Below, piece after piece: positions 16,232 through 24,722 of a stretch of 64,000 nt of DNA (position 1 is its first letter; each line of letters begins with the position of its first letter). The translations under genes were made by a program, and so were the position numbers. The stretch is from an uncultured Veillonella sp. (lineage in GTDB: Bacteria; Bacillota; Negativicutes; Veillonellales; Veillonellaceae), in NCBI RefSeq assembly GCF_900545795.1, contig NZ_URAR01000003.1, positions 98,717 to 162,716 on the forward strand, given 5' to 3'. A model generated the notes under the pieces. The model did no database searches and was not told the DNA's origin. It saw only the letters and a list, made by a program, of their open reading frames with translations.

Positions 16232-18382
16232 TTAAATGTGCATAACACGATCTTTGATTTCCTTAGTTCGACCTTCATTCCAGAAGTTTTCTCCTAAGTA
16301 ACCACAAGTACGACGGATAACGGTGAGTTTATCACGATCTGCATTATGACAGCGAGGGCATTCCCATTGATTGTCATCATTAACCTTGATTTCACCATCA
16401 AAACCACATACATGACAATAATCAGATTTAGTATTAAATTCAGCATAAGAAATATTATCGTAAATATACTGAATCATAGTCAATACAGCCGGAATATTAT
16501 TGGTCATGTTAGGAATTTCAGCGTAGGAAATGCAGCCACCAGTCGATTTCTTTTGAAATTCTGACTCAAATTTAAATTTATCAAATACATTGATTTCTTC
16601 GCGCACATTTACATGATAGCTATTGGTGTAATAGCCTTTATCTGTAATGTCTTCAATTTCACCAAAACGTGCCCGGTCAATCGAGCTAAAGCGATTCGTC
16701 AAGCTCTCTGCTGGCGTACCATAAAGAGCAAAGCCCATATTATGACGCTCTTTCCAAGTCTGAATCGCTGCATTTAAGCGCTCCATAACCTTCATAGCAA
16801 AAAGGCGGCCCTTTTCTCCAGTATTTGACTCACCGGTGATTAATTTAGTGGCTTCATACATGCCAATATAGCCCATGGAAATAGTCGCATAGCCCCCTTT
16901 TAAGAATTTGCCAATAGGCTCACCTTTTTTAAGACGTGCAATAGCCCCATGTTGCCAATGAATTGGCGACACATCACTGGTTACATTTTTCAATAAATCA
17001 TAACGAAGCAATAAAGCTTTCTCTACTAAGTCTAAACGTTTATCTAAAATTTCAAAGAAACGCTGTTCACTATGACGTGCTAAAATGCCAATTTGAGGTA
17101 AATTCAAGCTAACTACGCCCATATTGAAGCGGCCATCAAATACATAGTGGCCTTGCTCATTTTTCCAAGGAGACAAGAAAGCGCGACAGCCCATAGGACT
17201 AAATACATTGCCTTCGTAATTTTCCTTCATTTTCTTCGCAGAAATATAGTCTGGATACATGCGTTTAGCCGTGCATTGAGCAGCTAATTCAGTTAAATAA
17301 TAGTACGGTGCATCTGGATGAATATTGTGTTCATCGAGCACGTAAATTAATTTAGGAAAAGCTGGCGTAATATATACATTGGCTTCATTTTTAACGCCAA
17401 TAATGCGTTGTTTTAAAATCTCTTCGTCAATGAGTGCCGCTTCCTTAGCGTATTCACTATTAGGGTCAAAATGCATAAACAAAGTAACAAATGGAGCCTG
17501 TCCATTAGTTGTCATCAATGTGTTGATTTGATATTGAATCGTTTGAATGCCATCTTTGACTTCCTTGCGCGTACGCTTCCAAGCAATTTCTTTGGCCTTT
17601 TCCATATCTGGTTTGATGCCATAGATTTCAACTTGCTCTTCCAGTACATTAGCTAAAATTTTATCGTAAGATTTACGCACAAATGGAGCTAAAATGCGGT
17701 CGATGCCATTGATACTTTGCCCACCATATTGCCCTGATGCCACTTGCGCAATAATCTGAGTCGTTACAGTACACGCCACTTGGAAAGATTTAGGCGTATC
17801 AATTTTCTTGCCATTAATGACAGTGCCATTCGTAAGCATGTCATTCAAATTAATTAAGCAGCAATTGAACATAGGCTGAATAATATAGTCCATATCATGG
17901 AAATGAATAGCACCGCTATCATGAGCCTGCACAATATCAGCAGGAATTAATTTACGACGTGCAATATCCTTGCTCACTTCCCCAGCAATCAAATCGCGTT
18001 GCGTTGATACAATAGCTGCATCTTTATTAGAGTTTTCGTCTAAAATTGCCACATTACTGCGGTCTAACAAGCCAAATACATCTTCGTCAGTCGTATTCAC
18101 TTTGCGCTTAAAACTCTGTACGGCTTTATAATTTTCATAGGCTCGAGCAGTCGCTGGATTATGGTATTCTAACAGTTTGTAGTACACTTGATCTTCAATA
18201 GCATAAATAGTTAATGCTTTATCAATCTTATGGGCGTATTCTTCAATTTCATTAGCAATACGATCAGCAAGACCTGCTTCATATAAACCAGTACTGCTAT
18301 TCATGGCTTTTTCAATTGCTATTGCGATTTTTGTTTTATCAAATGGTACCTTTTGGCCATCCCGTTTAATTACCTCTAACAC
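16232..18382 (-). CDS. nrdD: Anaerobic (class III) ribonucleoside-triphosphate reductase
   Basis: 716 residues. Reduces ribonucleotides to deoxyribonucleotides without oxygen. An ATP-cone regulatory domain opens the protein (VIKRDGQKVPFDKTKIAIAI). The catalytic barrel follows. Near the C-terminus are the zinc-binding CHVCG and CPRCH pairs and the glycyl-radical loop RRTCGYLG, with the radical glycine at 694. Activated by NrdG encoded just downstream. A probable NrdR box lies 30 bases upstream. The absence of an aerobic reductase in the window means little by itself. Confidence 0.97.
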   Translation of the reverse strand: MLEVIKRDGQKVPFDKTKIAIAIEKAMNSSTGLYEAGLADRIANEIEEYAHKIDKALTIYAIEDQVYYKLLEYHNPATARAYENYKAVQSFKRKVNTTDEDVFGLLDRSNVAILDENSNKDAAIVSTQRDLIAGEVSKDIARRKLIPADIVQAHDSGAIHFHDMDYIIQPMFNCCLINLNDMLTNGTVINGKKIDTPKSFQVACTVTTQIIAQVASGQYGGQSINGIDRILAPFVRKSYDKILANVLEEQVEIYGIKPDMEKAKEIAWKRTRKEVKDGIQTIQYQINTLMTTNGQAPFVTLFMHFDPNSEYAKEAALIDEEILKQRIIGVKNEANVYITPAFPKLIYVLDEHNIHPDAPYYYLTELAAQCTAKRMYPDYISAKKMKENYEGNVFSPMGCRAFLSPWKNEQGHYVFDGRFNMGVVSLNLPQIGILARHSEQRFFEILDKRLDLVEKALLLRYDLLKNVTSDVSPIHWQHGAIARLKKGEPIGKFLKGGYATISMGYIGMYEATKLITGESNTGEKGRLFAMKVMERLNAAIQTWKERHNMGFALYGTPAESLTNRFSSIDRARFGEIEDITDKGYYTNSYHVNVREEINVFDKFKFESEFQKKSTGGCISYAEIPNMTNNIPAVLTMIQYIYDNISYAEFNTKSDYCHVCGFDGEIKVNDDNQWECPRCHNADRDKLTVIRRTCGYLGENFWNEGRTKEIKDRVMHI

Positions 18383-18411
18383 AGCTATGCCTCCTATAGT
18401 TTCTTCATTTT

Positions 18412-18427
18412 ATACAATATATAGTAT
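18412..18427. promoter_or_regulatory. Probable NrdR box upstream of nrdD
   Basis: ATACAATATATAGTAT matches the NrdR consensus ACACWATATMTWGTGT at 14 of 16 positions and lies 30-45 bases before the nrdD start. NrdR boxes usually come in pairs about three helix turns apart; I see no clear partner nearby. The remaining gene-free sequence 18428-18750 holds a terminator and a small hairpin. Confidence 0.45.
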
Positions 18428-18544
18428 ATAACCAAAGCGTAAATAACTATTCTCCTGAAAAGAACAGAAAAAAATTAAGTGACTACTAAGAGTCACTAGC
18501 TCTTATATGCCAGTCCCTACTAGCTCTTTTATTTTTACACTTAT

Positions 18545-18590
18545 AAAAAAGATATTGTATAATTAAGTTCTTGTTAATTATACAATATCT
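18545..18590 (-). terminator. Terminator of the bioY operon
   Basis: GATATTGTATAATTA (18551-18565) and TAATTATACAATATC (18575-18589) form a perfect 15-bp stem with a 9-base loop, followed on the minus strand by TTTTTTAT. It lies about 160 bases beyond the last gene (18751) of the operon. Confidence 0.8.
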
Positions 18591-18750
18591 TGTAGCGCAT
18601 TTCAATATTTTATACTATATATAATAGGCATAAGGAAAAATGAGGTTTGGCACCTCTCCGCGAAAGTCTTCTCGCTCTACTTTATTTTCCCGATTTTCAT
18701 GCGTCTATTTGCGTTCTAATAAGCGGCTCTACCAATTAATGACTGGTTTG
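18591..18750 (-). other. Structured 3' untranslated stretch
   Basis: Between the ligase stop and its terminator. It contains the small hairpin GAGGT / ACCTC (18642-18646, 18652-18656), followed on the minus strand by ATTTTT, so it may be an early weak terminator. No reading frame or known RNA family was recognised. Confidence 0.3.
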
Positions 18751-20217
18751 TCATTTTTCTGCGCGTTCCTCATAGAGAGCACGTAAAGCCCCTAAATCAA
18801 TTTTTGACGCATTCGTCAGTGGTAACTCTTTAAGCCAGAATATATGCTTTGGACATTCCTTTGGTAAGAAACGTTTATGAATGGCTCGACTAATTGTTTC
18901 AGCCAAAGCCCCTTCAGTAGGCACTATAAAGGCTACAGGCTGTGCTCCACGCAAGTCATCGTCCACAGCTAGCACTACTACATCATCTATGCCATCAACG
19001 CATAATAGTTCTGATTCTAAATAAGGAAGAGATAATTTATAGCCCCCACGATTAATAATCGCATCGGCGCGGCCTTTAAAATATAAACGCCCTGTAGCTG
19101 AAAATTCACCCACATCGCCTACAGAGAACGGTCGATCTATACCTTCAATACCATATGGCGTATCTACTTTAATGCAGGACTTTTCATCTAAACTCACCGA
19201 GACTCCTTTAAAAGCATATCCTACTGTATTAGGCTCTTCAAGCCACTCATCAAAGGTGCAATACGTAATATAATTTAACTCACTGGCCCCATAATATAAA
19301 ATACATTCGGTTTGTGGCTGTTTCTTTTTTAAATTTAATACTAGTTTATAATCTAATAATTGTGATCCCGTAAAAATAAGCTGAAGTGTAGATACATTGT
19401 CTTTTAAACAAGGTAACAGCATGCGAAGTTTCGTCGGCAACACATACATGTGAGTAACGCCCCATTGCACTAATAATTGGTACCATCGCTTAGGTCGTAA
19501 CACTCCCGCCACAATCGTGGTGCCACCAGCATAGAGCATGGCTAATAGACTATTCAAATTACCTGTAAAACTCATGCTCCCATGGATAAATAAGATGCTC
19601 TCAGTTTGCACTTTAAACACGCGATTTTGCTCGTCAAAAAAATCCACCCAACTCCTTAGACTACGCCAAAGCACCTTAGGCAGACCGGTGGTACCTGATG
19701 TAAGCACACCAAAAGAGGCCTGCTCTGGAATGGCTAATTTAGATATATAAAATGAGCTAGTCTCACTAATCAGAGCTTCCTCCTCCGCCATTTCACAGCC
19801 CTTATCTACTAGACTATAATCAACTGACTCTAATTTATAACGAGTCAATAGCTCACCACGGCGCTTTTCATTTAAATCAGCATGGCAAATAATTGGTCTA
19901 CGCCCTTCATAAATAGCCCGTAACCAAGCAACTAATTGTGATTTTATATTATACGTTTGGATGAGTTCTACTACGGAATATCTCACTCCATTTGATATGG
20001 TAGTTTCAGAATTAGTGGCAGTTTTAAAATTAGTGTCATTATCAGTCTTAGTAGCTTCATTAGTTTTAATATTATCTTTCACGTCCCAAGCCCTGGTAAT
20101 TTCATCCCATAAAGCTTTATAGCTTATCACTTCATCTTCAATGACTAGTGCGGCCTTTTGAGGCTGTGTGCGACTATATAATTCCAATCGTTGAAATAAT
20201 TCATGCTCTGTTCCCAA
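18751..20217 (-). CDS. AMP-dependent acyl-CoA synthetase/ligase (YhfT-like)
   Basis: 488 residues. ANL-superfamily adenylating enzyme. P-loop-like LTSGTTGLPK, the aromatic motif YGASEL, and GDVGEFSATGRLYFKGRADAIINRGG (hinge and A8 region) are all present, and the C-terminal lysine-type loop is NASKIDL. Residues about 48-75 are a Thr/Asn-rich low-complexity insertion not expected in the family. It is the last gene of the operon hotdog-bioY-thiolase-ligase. In Bacillus subtilis the yhfU-yhfT-yhfS genes (bioY-type, ligase, thiolase) are likewise together, as I recall. The substrate is unknown; an acid linked to biotin or fatty acid metabolism is inferred. Confidence 0.85.
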   Translation of the reverse strand: MGTEHELFQRLELYSRTQPQKAALVIEDEVISYKALWDEITRAWDVKDNIKTNEATKTDNDTNFKTATNSETTISNGVRYSVVELIQTYNIKSQLVAWLRAIYEGRRPIICHADLNEKRRGELLTRYKLESVDYSLVDKGCEMAEEEALISETSSFYISKLAIPEQASFGVLTSGTTGLPKVLWRSLRSWVDFFDEQNRVFKVQTESILFIHGSMSFTGNLNSLLAMLYAGGTTIVAGVLRPKRWYQLLVQWGVTHMYVLPTKLRMLLPCLKDNVSTLQLIFTGSQLLDYKLVLNLKKKQPQTECILYYGASELNYITYCTFDEWLEEPNTVGYAFKGVSVSLDEKSCIKVDTPYGIEGIDRPFSVGDVGEFSATGRLYFKGRADAIINRGGYKLSLPYLESELLCVDGIDDVVVLAVDDDLRGAQPVAFIVPTEGALAETISRAIHKRFLPKECPKHIFWLKELPLTNASKIDLGALRALYEERAEK

Positions 20218-20260
20218 AAGTACAACCTCCTCTAGTCAAGGAAAACGAAAACAACTACGC

Positions 20261-21613
20261 CTATACCTGCCGTTCAATTAGCATGGCTACGCCCGTGCCA
20301 CCAGCACCAGCTATAGCGGTCACACCATAATGGCCATCACAATGCTTCAAAGCAGCCATCAAATGCAATAAATTCACAGCCCCTGAAGCACCATAAGCAT
20401 GACCATACGCTAAAGCTCCGCCCAATTGATTGTATTTGTGCACATGTTCTTTATATGCTCGTTCGAAAAGTACATCAATGACTGCAAATGCTTCATTCCA
20501 TTCCACTGCATCCATATCGTCCATGGTCAAGTGATTTCGTTTCAAAATAGCCTCCGTACTCTGCCACGCCCCTTCTGGACTTAATTGTGGTGCTCCCGCC
20601 CAAGGTAAAATATCTACAATTTTAAATTCTTGTGGCTCTGTAGTTAAACCTACAAAGGCAGCGCCATCATGAGTGTAACAAGTATTGGCTGCCGTAAGCA
20701 AAGAGTCTCTATGTAAAATAGGTGGCATTCGATCTAACAATCGCTGAGACATGCGAGACTTAATACTTTCATCCTTAAAATCAGAGCGACTCAATTCATA
20801 TCTCATAACATCTTCTAATCCAGCCTTCTCATAGTCCATAGGAGGGACAAATCCAGCTGTCTTATGATCCATGTTCGCGACTAATTTAGCCGTCTTATGC
20901 TCCACTAATTGATTCGTCTTATGCTCCACTAATTTAGCCGTCGCCTGTTCCATGATTGAACCTAATTCGACTTTTAAAATAGAGTTAGGCACAATATACT
21001 TCTCCAGAAGCTGTTTCTCCTTAGCTTCTACAGCTAGAGAATGACTTCGCAAGGTCCAAAAATCTAATTCCTCTTTAGTCATACTATGTTTACAAGCTGT
21101 AGCATGGGCCCCTTCTAACATCGTTGCAGGCGAAAGAGTATGTGGCGAAAATTGTGCCACCATATATTGCCCATTTGCCTTCTCATGGTCTGCATTATAC
21201 GGCATCTGCTTAAAGCGACTATCCTCAGGACTATATACGCGCATTGGCTGCAAAGAGCAACTCTCCATACCGCCAGCTATAAGATTCTCTACTAGTCCGC
21301 TGCGAATAGCGCGAAATCCTTGCCCTATAGCCATGGCTGATGAAGCACATTGCATGTCTACAGTATAACTGGGTACTGCTTCGCCATAAGCGGAGTACAA
21401 AGACATAAGCCGCCCTATATTCCCACCCGTGCCGACTGCATTACCACAGATAATTTCCTCTGCCTTATAACCTTGGCGATGCAGTTCATTTAATACGGCA
21501 GCACCTAAAAATTCTGGCCGTATCATTTTATATTGTCCCTTATAAACACCAATGGGCGTCCTAAGGCCGCCCATTATATATACATTGGGAAAAGAATTTA
21601 CTTGTTTTACCAT
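20261..21613 (-). CDS. Thiolase-family acyltransferase lacking the second catalytic cysteine (YhfS-like)
   Basis: 450 residues from the ATG at 21611-21613, six bases after GAGGG; an ATG ten codons earlier is weaker. The nucleophile region is VDMQCASSAMA (Cys89), with GGMES, the WNEAFAV loop and YGHAYGASGA containing the catalytic His. At the C-terminal CxGGG position the sequence reads IAGAGGTG, so the usual second Cys is Ala. That makes a reversible biosynthetic thiolase reaction doubtful. An insertion of imperfect repeats LVEHKT / LVANMDHKT is present near residues 225-260. It lies 43 bases before the ligase gene. The product is likely a beta-keto or related thioester, substrate unknown. 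Confidence 0.85.
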   Translation of the reverse strand: MVKQVNSFPNVYIMGGLRTPIGVYKGQYKMIRPEFLGAAVLNELHRQGYKAEEIICGNAVGTGGNIGRLMSLYSAYGEAVPSYTVDMQCASSAMAIGQGFRAIRSGLVENLIAGGMESCSLQPMRVYSPEDSRFKQMPYNADHEKANGQYMVAQFSPHTLSPATMLEGAHATACKHSMTKEELDFWTLRSHSLAVEAKEKQLLEKYIVPNSILKVELGSIMEQATAKLVEHKTNQLVEHKTAKLVANMDHKTAGFVPPMDYEKAGLEDVMRYELSRSDFKDESIKSRMSQRLLDRMPPILHRDSLLTAANTCYTHDGAAFVGLTTEPQEFKIVDILPWAGAPQLSPEGAWQSTEAILKRNHLTMDDMDAVEWNEAFAVIDVLFERAYKEHVHKYNQLGGALAYGHAYGASGAVNLLHLMAALKHCDGHYGVTAIAGAGGTGVAMLIERQV

Positions 21614-21643
21614 TCCATACCCTCTTATATATGTTATTCTCAA

Positions 21644-21816
21644 AATATTCTCTAAAATACTCTTTAAGTCAATACTTTCAATATGCCTTAAATCAATACT
21701 AATACTTGTAATATACCTTAAACAATATGAATACTCGCAATAATCTTAGACTCAAGGCCAAGATTAACAATACACTTTAAATCATTTCAAATACTAGTAA
21801 TACGTTGTAAATCAAC
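21644..21816. repeat. Degenerate short-repeat spacer
   Basis: The gap between bioY and the thiolase gene consists of diverged units of about 24-30 bases built on AATACTTNNAATAT-CCTTAAA. No gene or terminator is visible in it. Similar repetitive spacers occur elsewhere in the window. Confidence 0.45.
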
Positions 21817-22335
21817 CTAAATACCAGCCCGTTTCATCGCCACTGCAATCCACGCAGCAATAAAACATTTTACAATGTCTAAAGGAATAAATGGAGCGGA
21901 AAAACTCCAAAATGCTTGCATGAAAGATAAATTACTATAAATCATGCCCCCTGCCATGCCCATTAAATGAGTAATTGGAATTGTAATAATAGTAGCGCGA
22001 ATAAAGTAAGACAATACTTTATTTGGCCCCTTAAAAATACTCAATAATGTATAAGCAATAGGAAAACTCCAAATGAATCCCCCAGTAGGTCCAAACAATT
22101 TAGCCATGCCACTAGCACCACCTGTATATACAGGAAGACCAATAGCGCCTAATAATACATATAAGCACAATGTAATAAATGCTTCTTTAGGTGGTAACAT
22201 CAAACCGATTAAACAAAATACGATCGTCAAGGCCGTTACCATGCCTGGCACTAAAGGCAATGGAAAGGATAAAAATGCTGCAATCCCACAAAGGGCTACT
22301 AGCAAGGCCATTTTAGTAATTGTTCGAGTATTCAA
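21817..22335 (-). CDS. bioY: Biotin ECF transporter S component
   Basis: 172 residues, about six membrane helices. Signature positions include PLPLVPGMVTALTI at 25-38, the GLPVYTGGASGMAKLFGPTGG block and the FIPLDIVKC segment near the C-terminus. It binds biotin in the membrane and works with a shared energising module (EcfA, EcfA', EcfT), not encoded here. It follows the hotdog gene by 29 bases and precedes the thiolase. Control by a BirA-type operator upstream of the operon fits biotin uptake. Confidence 0.95.
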   Translation of the reverse strand: MNTRTITKMALLVALCGIAAFLSFPLPLVPGMVTALTIVFCLIGLMLPPKEAFITLCLYVLLGAIGLPVYTGGASGMAKLFGPTGGFIWSFPIAYTLLSIFKGPNKVLSYFIRATIITIPITHLMGMAGGMIYSNLSFMQAFWSFSAPFIPLDIVKCFIAAWIAVAMKRAGI

Positions 22336-22364
22336 AATCTACACTTCCTTTATAATAATAAATG

Positions 22365-23249
22365 CTAAGATTTCCATGTAAGCTTAGCTGTAAATACTAT
22401 TTTATTTTCTACTTTAGCTGAAATATTTCGATCTGTTTCGTCCAGTTCAAATACCAGCTCTTCATTGGCATGTACAGGTGCTCTAAATTTCATATCGACT
22501 TTCTGTATAGTAGTCTGACTTAAGTCTGTAGTCGCTTGAAACTCTGTAACCTCTTGAAAAACCGTAATTCCTTGAAAATCCCTAATCCCTTGAAAATCTG
22601 CTTTTTTACATAAGACTTGCGGTATACACTGCAATAATAACTTCTCCAACAATAAGCAGCCCGGTACTACATAGGGCGCATTACGATGGATAAGATTTTC
22701 ATCCTCCACAGCAAAAACAAAGTCCAATATCTCTTCTTTTGAAATGACTAGAGGTTTTATTCCTTCACCACTCGCACTAGACATGCTCTTACACTCTACA
22801 GACAGTGAAGTTTTATAATCACTTGTATCTCTCTGTATACGTTGTACTAATTCACTTAATTGCATATTACAGGCCTGCATGGTGAGCCAAAATGCCTTCT
22901 TATTATAGTCAACTGATTTAGGAATAGACTGTTCGTAAGAAAAAGCAGTAGTATTAGCAATCACAGTATTAGTATTAGTATTTGTATTAGTATTAGTATT
23001 AGTCTTAGCAGTAATAGTAGCACTATCATCTAAAGCATACTCTTTACTTAGCCCAACAGCCTCGCTACATTTACCCAGGGATTCACTATTTCGTGCTTCT
23101 TCGTCACATCCACAAGAGGGCGCCAGCCATTGCCAAGTTAATTTACCAATGACAACGTCCTTGGGGCAATCCGGATAGGACTTGATGAGCGTTTTAAACA
23201 GTGTACGCAAAGTATTTTGCGTGTACTGCATTATTACTGGACCGTCCAT
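22365..23249 (-). CDS. Hotdog-fold (FabZ/MaoC-like) protein with repeat insertions
   Basis: 294 residues. The second half shows a hotdog dehydratase or thioesterase pattern: IHRNAPYVVPGCLLLEKLLL, then VDMKFRAPVHANEELVFEL. The first half carries a low-complexity region of alternating Thr and Asn (about residues 82-96), encoded by about six copies of a 6-base unit. Later four imperfect FQGI/FQEV repeats (DFQGIR-DFQGIT-VFQEVT-EFQATT) interrupt the fold. It is the first gene of the BirA-type-controlled operon with bioY, thiolase and ligase. Together these could process an acyl thioester, perhaps for a pimeloyl-like precursor; that is inference. Catalytic identity is unsure. Confidence 0.6.
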   Translation of the reverse strand: MDGPVIMQYTQNTLRTLFKTLIKSYPDCPKDVVIGKLTWQWLAPSCGCDEEARNSESLGKCSEAVGLSKEYALDDSATITAKTNTNTNTNTNTNTVIANTTAFSYEQSIPKSVDYNKKAFWLTMQACNMQLSELVQRIQRDTSDYKTSLSVECKSMSSASGEGIKPLVISKEEILDFVFAVEDENLIHRNAPYVVPGCLLLEKLLLQCIPQVLCKKADFQGIRDFQGITVFQEVTEFQATTDLSQTTIQKVDMKFRAPVHANEELVFELDETDRNISAKVENKIVFTAKLTWKS

Positions 23250-23300
23250 CTTAGCCTCCCTACTGGCGCCTACCTATAAAATCCCTTACAATCTGTTTTG

Positions 23301-23329
23301 ATTATATATAAGCTAGGCTCTTTTGTCAA
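23301..23329 (-). promoter_or_regulatory. Consensus sigma-70-type promoter of the bioY operon
   Basis: On the minus strand TTGACA (complement of 23324-23329), a spacer of exactly 17 bases, then TATAAT (complement of 23301-23306). Both hexamers are perfect. The first gene starts about 50 bases further on. Confidence 0.9.
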
Positions 23330-23354
23330 CCCAACTAAATTCATTAGTTAACTA
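23323..23354. promoter_or_regulatory. Predicted BirA (biotin repressor) operator
   Basis: TTGTCAAC (23323-23330), 16 bases, GTTAACTA (23347-23354). This matches the Firmicute BirA layout of TTGTTAAC and GTTAACAA half-sites separated by about 14-16 bases. It overlaps the -35 box of the bioY operon promoter, the right place for repression by biotinylated BirA. A further GTTAAC follows at 23359-23364. The rest of 23250-23585 is empty apart from the galU terminator and a repeat. Confidence 0.7.
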
Positions 23355-23465
23355 TATGTTAACCATCCATGCATCAATAGCTAAATGGATTTATAACTTG
23401 GGGCACAAGCAGTACTGCAGCTCATCCTGTTTTATCACAATCAAAGCGATACACTATATCCATAT

Positions 23466-23508
23466 AAAAAACTCCCTATGAACTTTTCCTAGCTCATAGG
23501 GAGTTTTA
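23466..23508 (-). terminator. Terminator of galU
   Basis: AAAACTCCCTATG (23468-23480) pairs with CATAGGGAGTTTT (23495-23507). On the minus strand the exit is TTTTTTATATGG. It lies beyond the galU stop and the repeat tract at 23503-23585. Confidence 0.7.
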
Positions 23509-23585
23509 CACTTTTACACTTTTACACTTTTATTACTTTTACACTTTTATTACTTTTACACTTATATTACTTATATTACTTTAGC
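23503..23585. repeat. Tandem repeat tract (TTTTACAC / TTACTTTTACAC units)
   Basis: A run of near-identical units of 9-18 bases made from CTTTTACA and TTATTACTTTTACA lies directly against the 3' end of galU. It is a simple-sequence expansion, not a gene. Confidence 0.8.
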
Positions 23586-24470
23586 TTAATTTTCTTTATC
23601 TTGCTCTAAACTATTAGCCAAATTTAGCAAGTACTCTTTAAAATCTTCACCGCATAATGGTGATTGTAAACCATACTCCACAGTCGCTTGTAAATAACCC
23701 AAGCGATCGCCAATATCATAACGCTTACCTTCATAGCTTAAAGCATATACTTTGCCAGAAAGTCGTGCTAAGGCATCAGTAAGCTGAATTTCATTGCCAG
23801 CTCCCTGTGGCGTATGCTCTAATAATTCAAAAATTTCAGGCTCCAATACATAGCGCCCTAATACCGCCAAATTAGACGGAGCTAAATCGCGACTTGGTTT
23901 TTCAACTAAACCTTCCACTTCATATAAATTAGAATTAATAGGCTTGCCCGCTACAATACCATAAGAACTTACCTTATCCTGTGGCACATACTGTGCCCCT
24001 AAGATAGTGCCACCACGTTCATTATAACAATCAATCAATTGCTTCAAGCAAGGATATTCAGGATTATATACCACATCATCACCAAGAAGCACGGCAAATG
24101 GTTCATTGCCTATAAATGCTTTAGCACAAAGCACTGCATCACCTAAGCCTCTAGGCGCCTTTTGGCGGATAAAATGAACGCGAATATTCGCCAAAGACCG
24201 TACCATATTAAGCTGTTGTTGCTTCCCTTGTTGCTGCAATAGTTGTTCTAATTCCACGCTCGTATCAAAATGGTCTTCAATAGCTCGCTTATTGCGCCCT
24301 GTAATAATAAGAATTTCTTCAATGCCAGAAGCTAAGGCTTCTTCTACAATGTATTGAATGGCTGGTGTATCAACAATGGGGAGCATTTCCTTTGGTTGTG
24401 CCTTAGTGGCTGGCAAAAATCGCGTACCAAAACCGGCCGCCGGAATTACAGCTTTTCTTACAGTTTTCAT
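23586..24470 (-). CDS. galU: UTP-glucose-1-phosphate uridylyltransferase
   Basis: 294 residues. Makes UDP-glucose for LPS and other surface glycans. The nucleotidyltransferase signature AAGFGTRFLPATKAQPKEML is at residues 11-30; further landmarks are LLGDDVVY, GLVEKP and NEIQLTDAL. Length typical. TGAGG ribosome binding site. It is transcribed alone, downstream of the lptD-like gene in the same direction and separated from it by a terminator. Confidence 0.95.
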   Translation of the reverse strand: MKTVRKAVIPAAGFGTRFLPATKAQPKEMLPIVDTPAIQYIVEEALASGIEEILIITGRNKRAIEDHFDTSVELEQLLQQQGKQQQLNMVRSLANIRVHFIRQKAPRGLGDAVLCAKAFIGNEPFAVLLGDDVVYNPEYPCLKQLIDCYNERGGTILGAQYVPQDKVSSYGIVAGKPINSNLYEVEGLVEKPSRDLAPSNLAVLGRYVLEPEIFELLEHTPQGAGNEIQLTDALARLSGKVYALSYEGKRYDIGDRLGYLQATVEYGLQSPLCGEDFKEYLLNLANSLEQDKEN

Positions 24471-24647
24471 AATAAGACCTCACTTAACCAAAATAAATCA
24501 AAAATCCCCTTGCGATCTCTCACCTAAAGACCATTTCTCATAGCCCATATAAGTCATGACTCATAATTTTACATCTTATATATCACTTATTATTCACAAT
24601 TTTGACTGAATAAGAGACTCTATATCCATGCAGCAGCACATAAGAGA

Positions 24648-24675
24648 AACCTGTCATACCTAAATATGACAGGTT
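24648..24675 (-). terminator. Hairpin after the lptD-like gene
   Basis: AACCTGTCATA (24648-24658) pairs with TATGACAGGTT (24665-24675), perfect 11-bp stem. It lies 48 bases past the stop at 24723. The minus-strand exit TTCTCTTATG is only moderately T-rich. Confidence 0.6.
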
Positions 24676-24722
24676 ATTGCGCTATATTCTAAAATACTCT
24701 AAATTCTAAAACACGCTATAAA

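Noticed and set aside
18574..18589. A second NrdR-like match (TACAATATCTTGTAG) upstream of nrdD
   Set aside because: It is one arm of a perfect 15-bp terminator hairpin for the operon on the right, so the match is probably coincidental.
18640..18700. GAGGTTTGGCACCTC segment suggestive of rRNA or a riboswitch
   Set aside because: Only a 5-bp stem; no extended match to rRNA, T-box or S-box structures could be found.
23503..23585. Regular repeats resembling a CRISPR array
   Set aside because: Units are 9-18 bases of simple sequence with no unique spacers; the same holds for 21644-21816 and 37790-37880.
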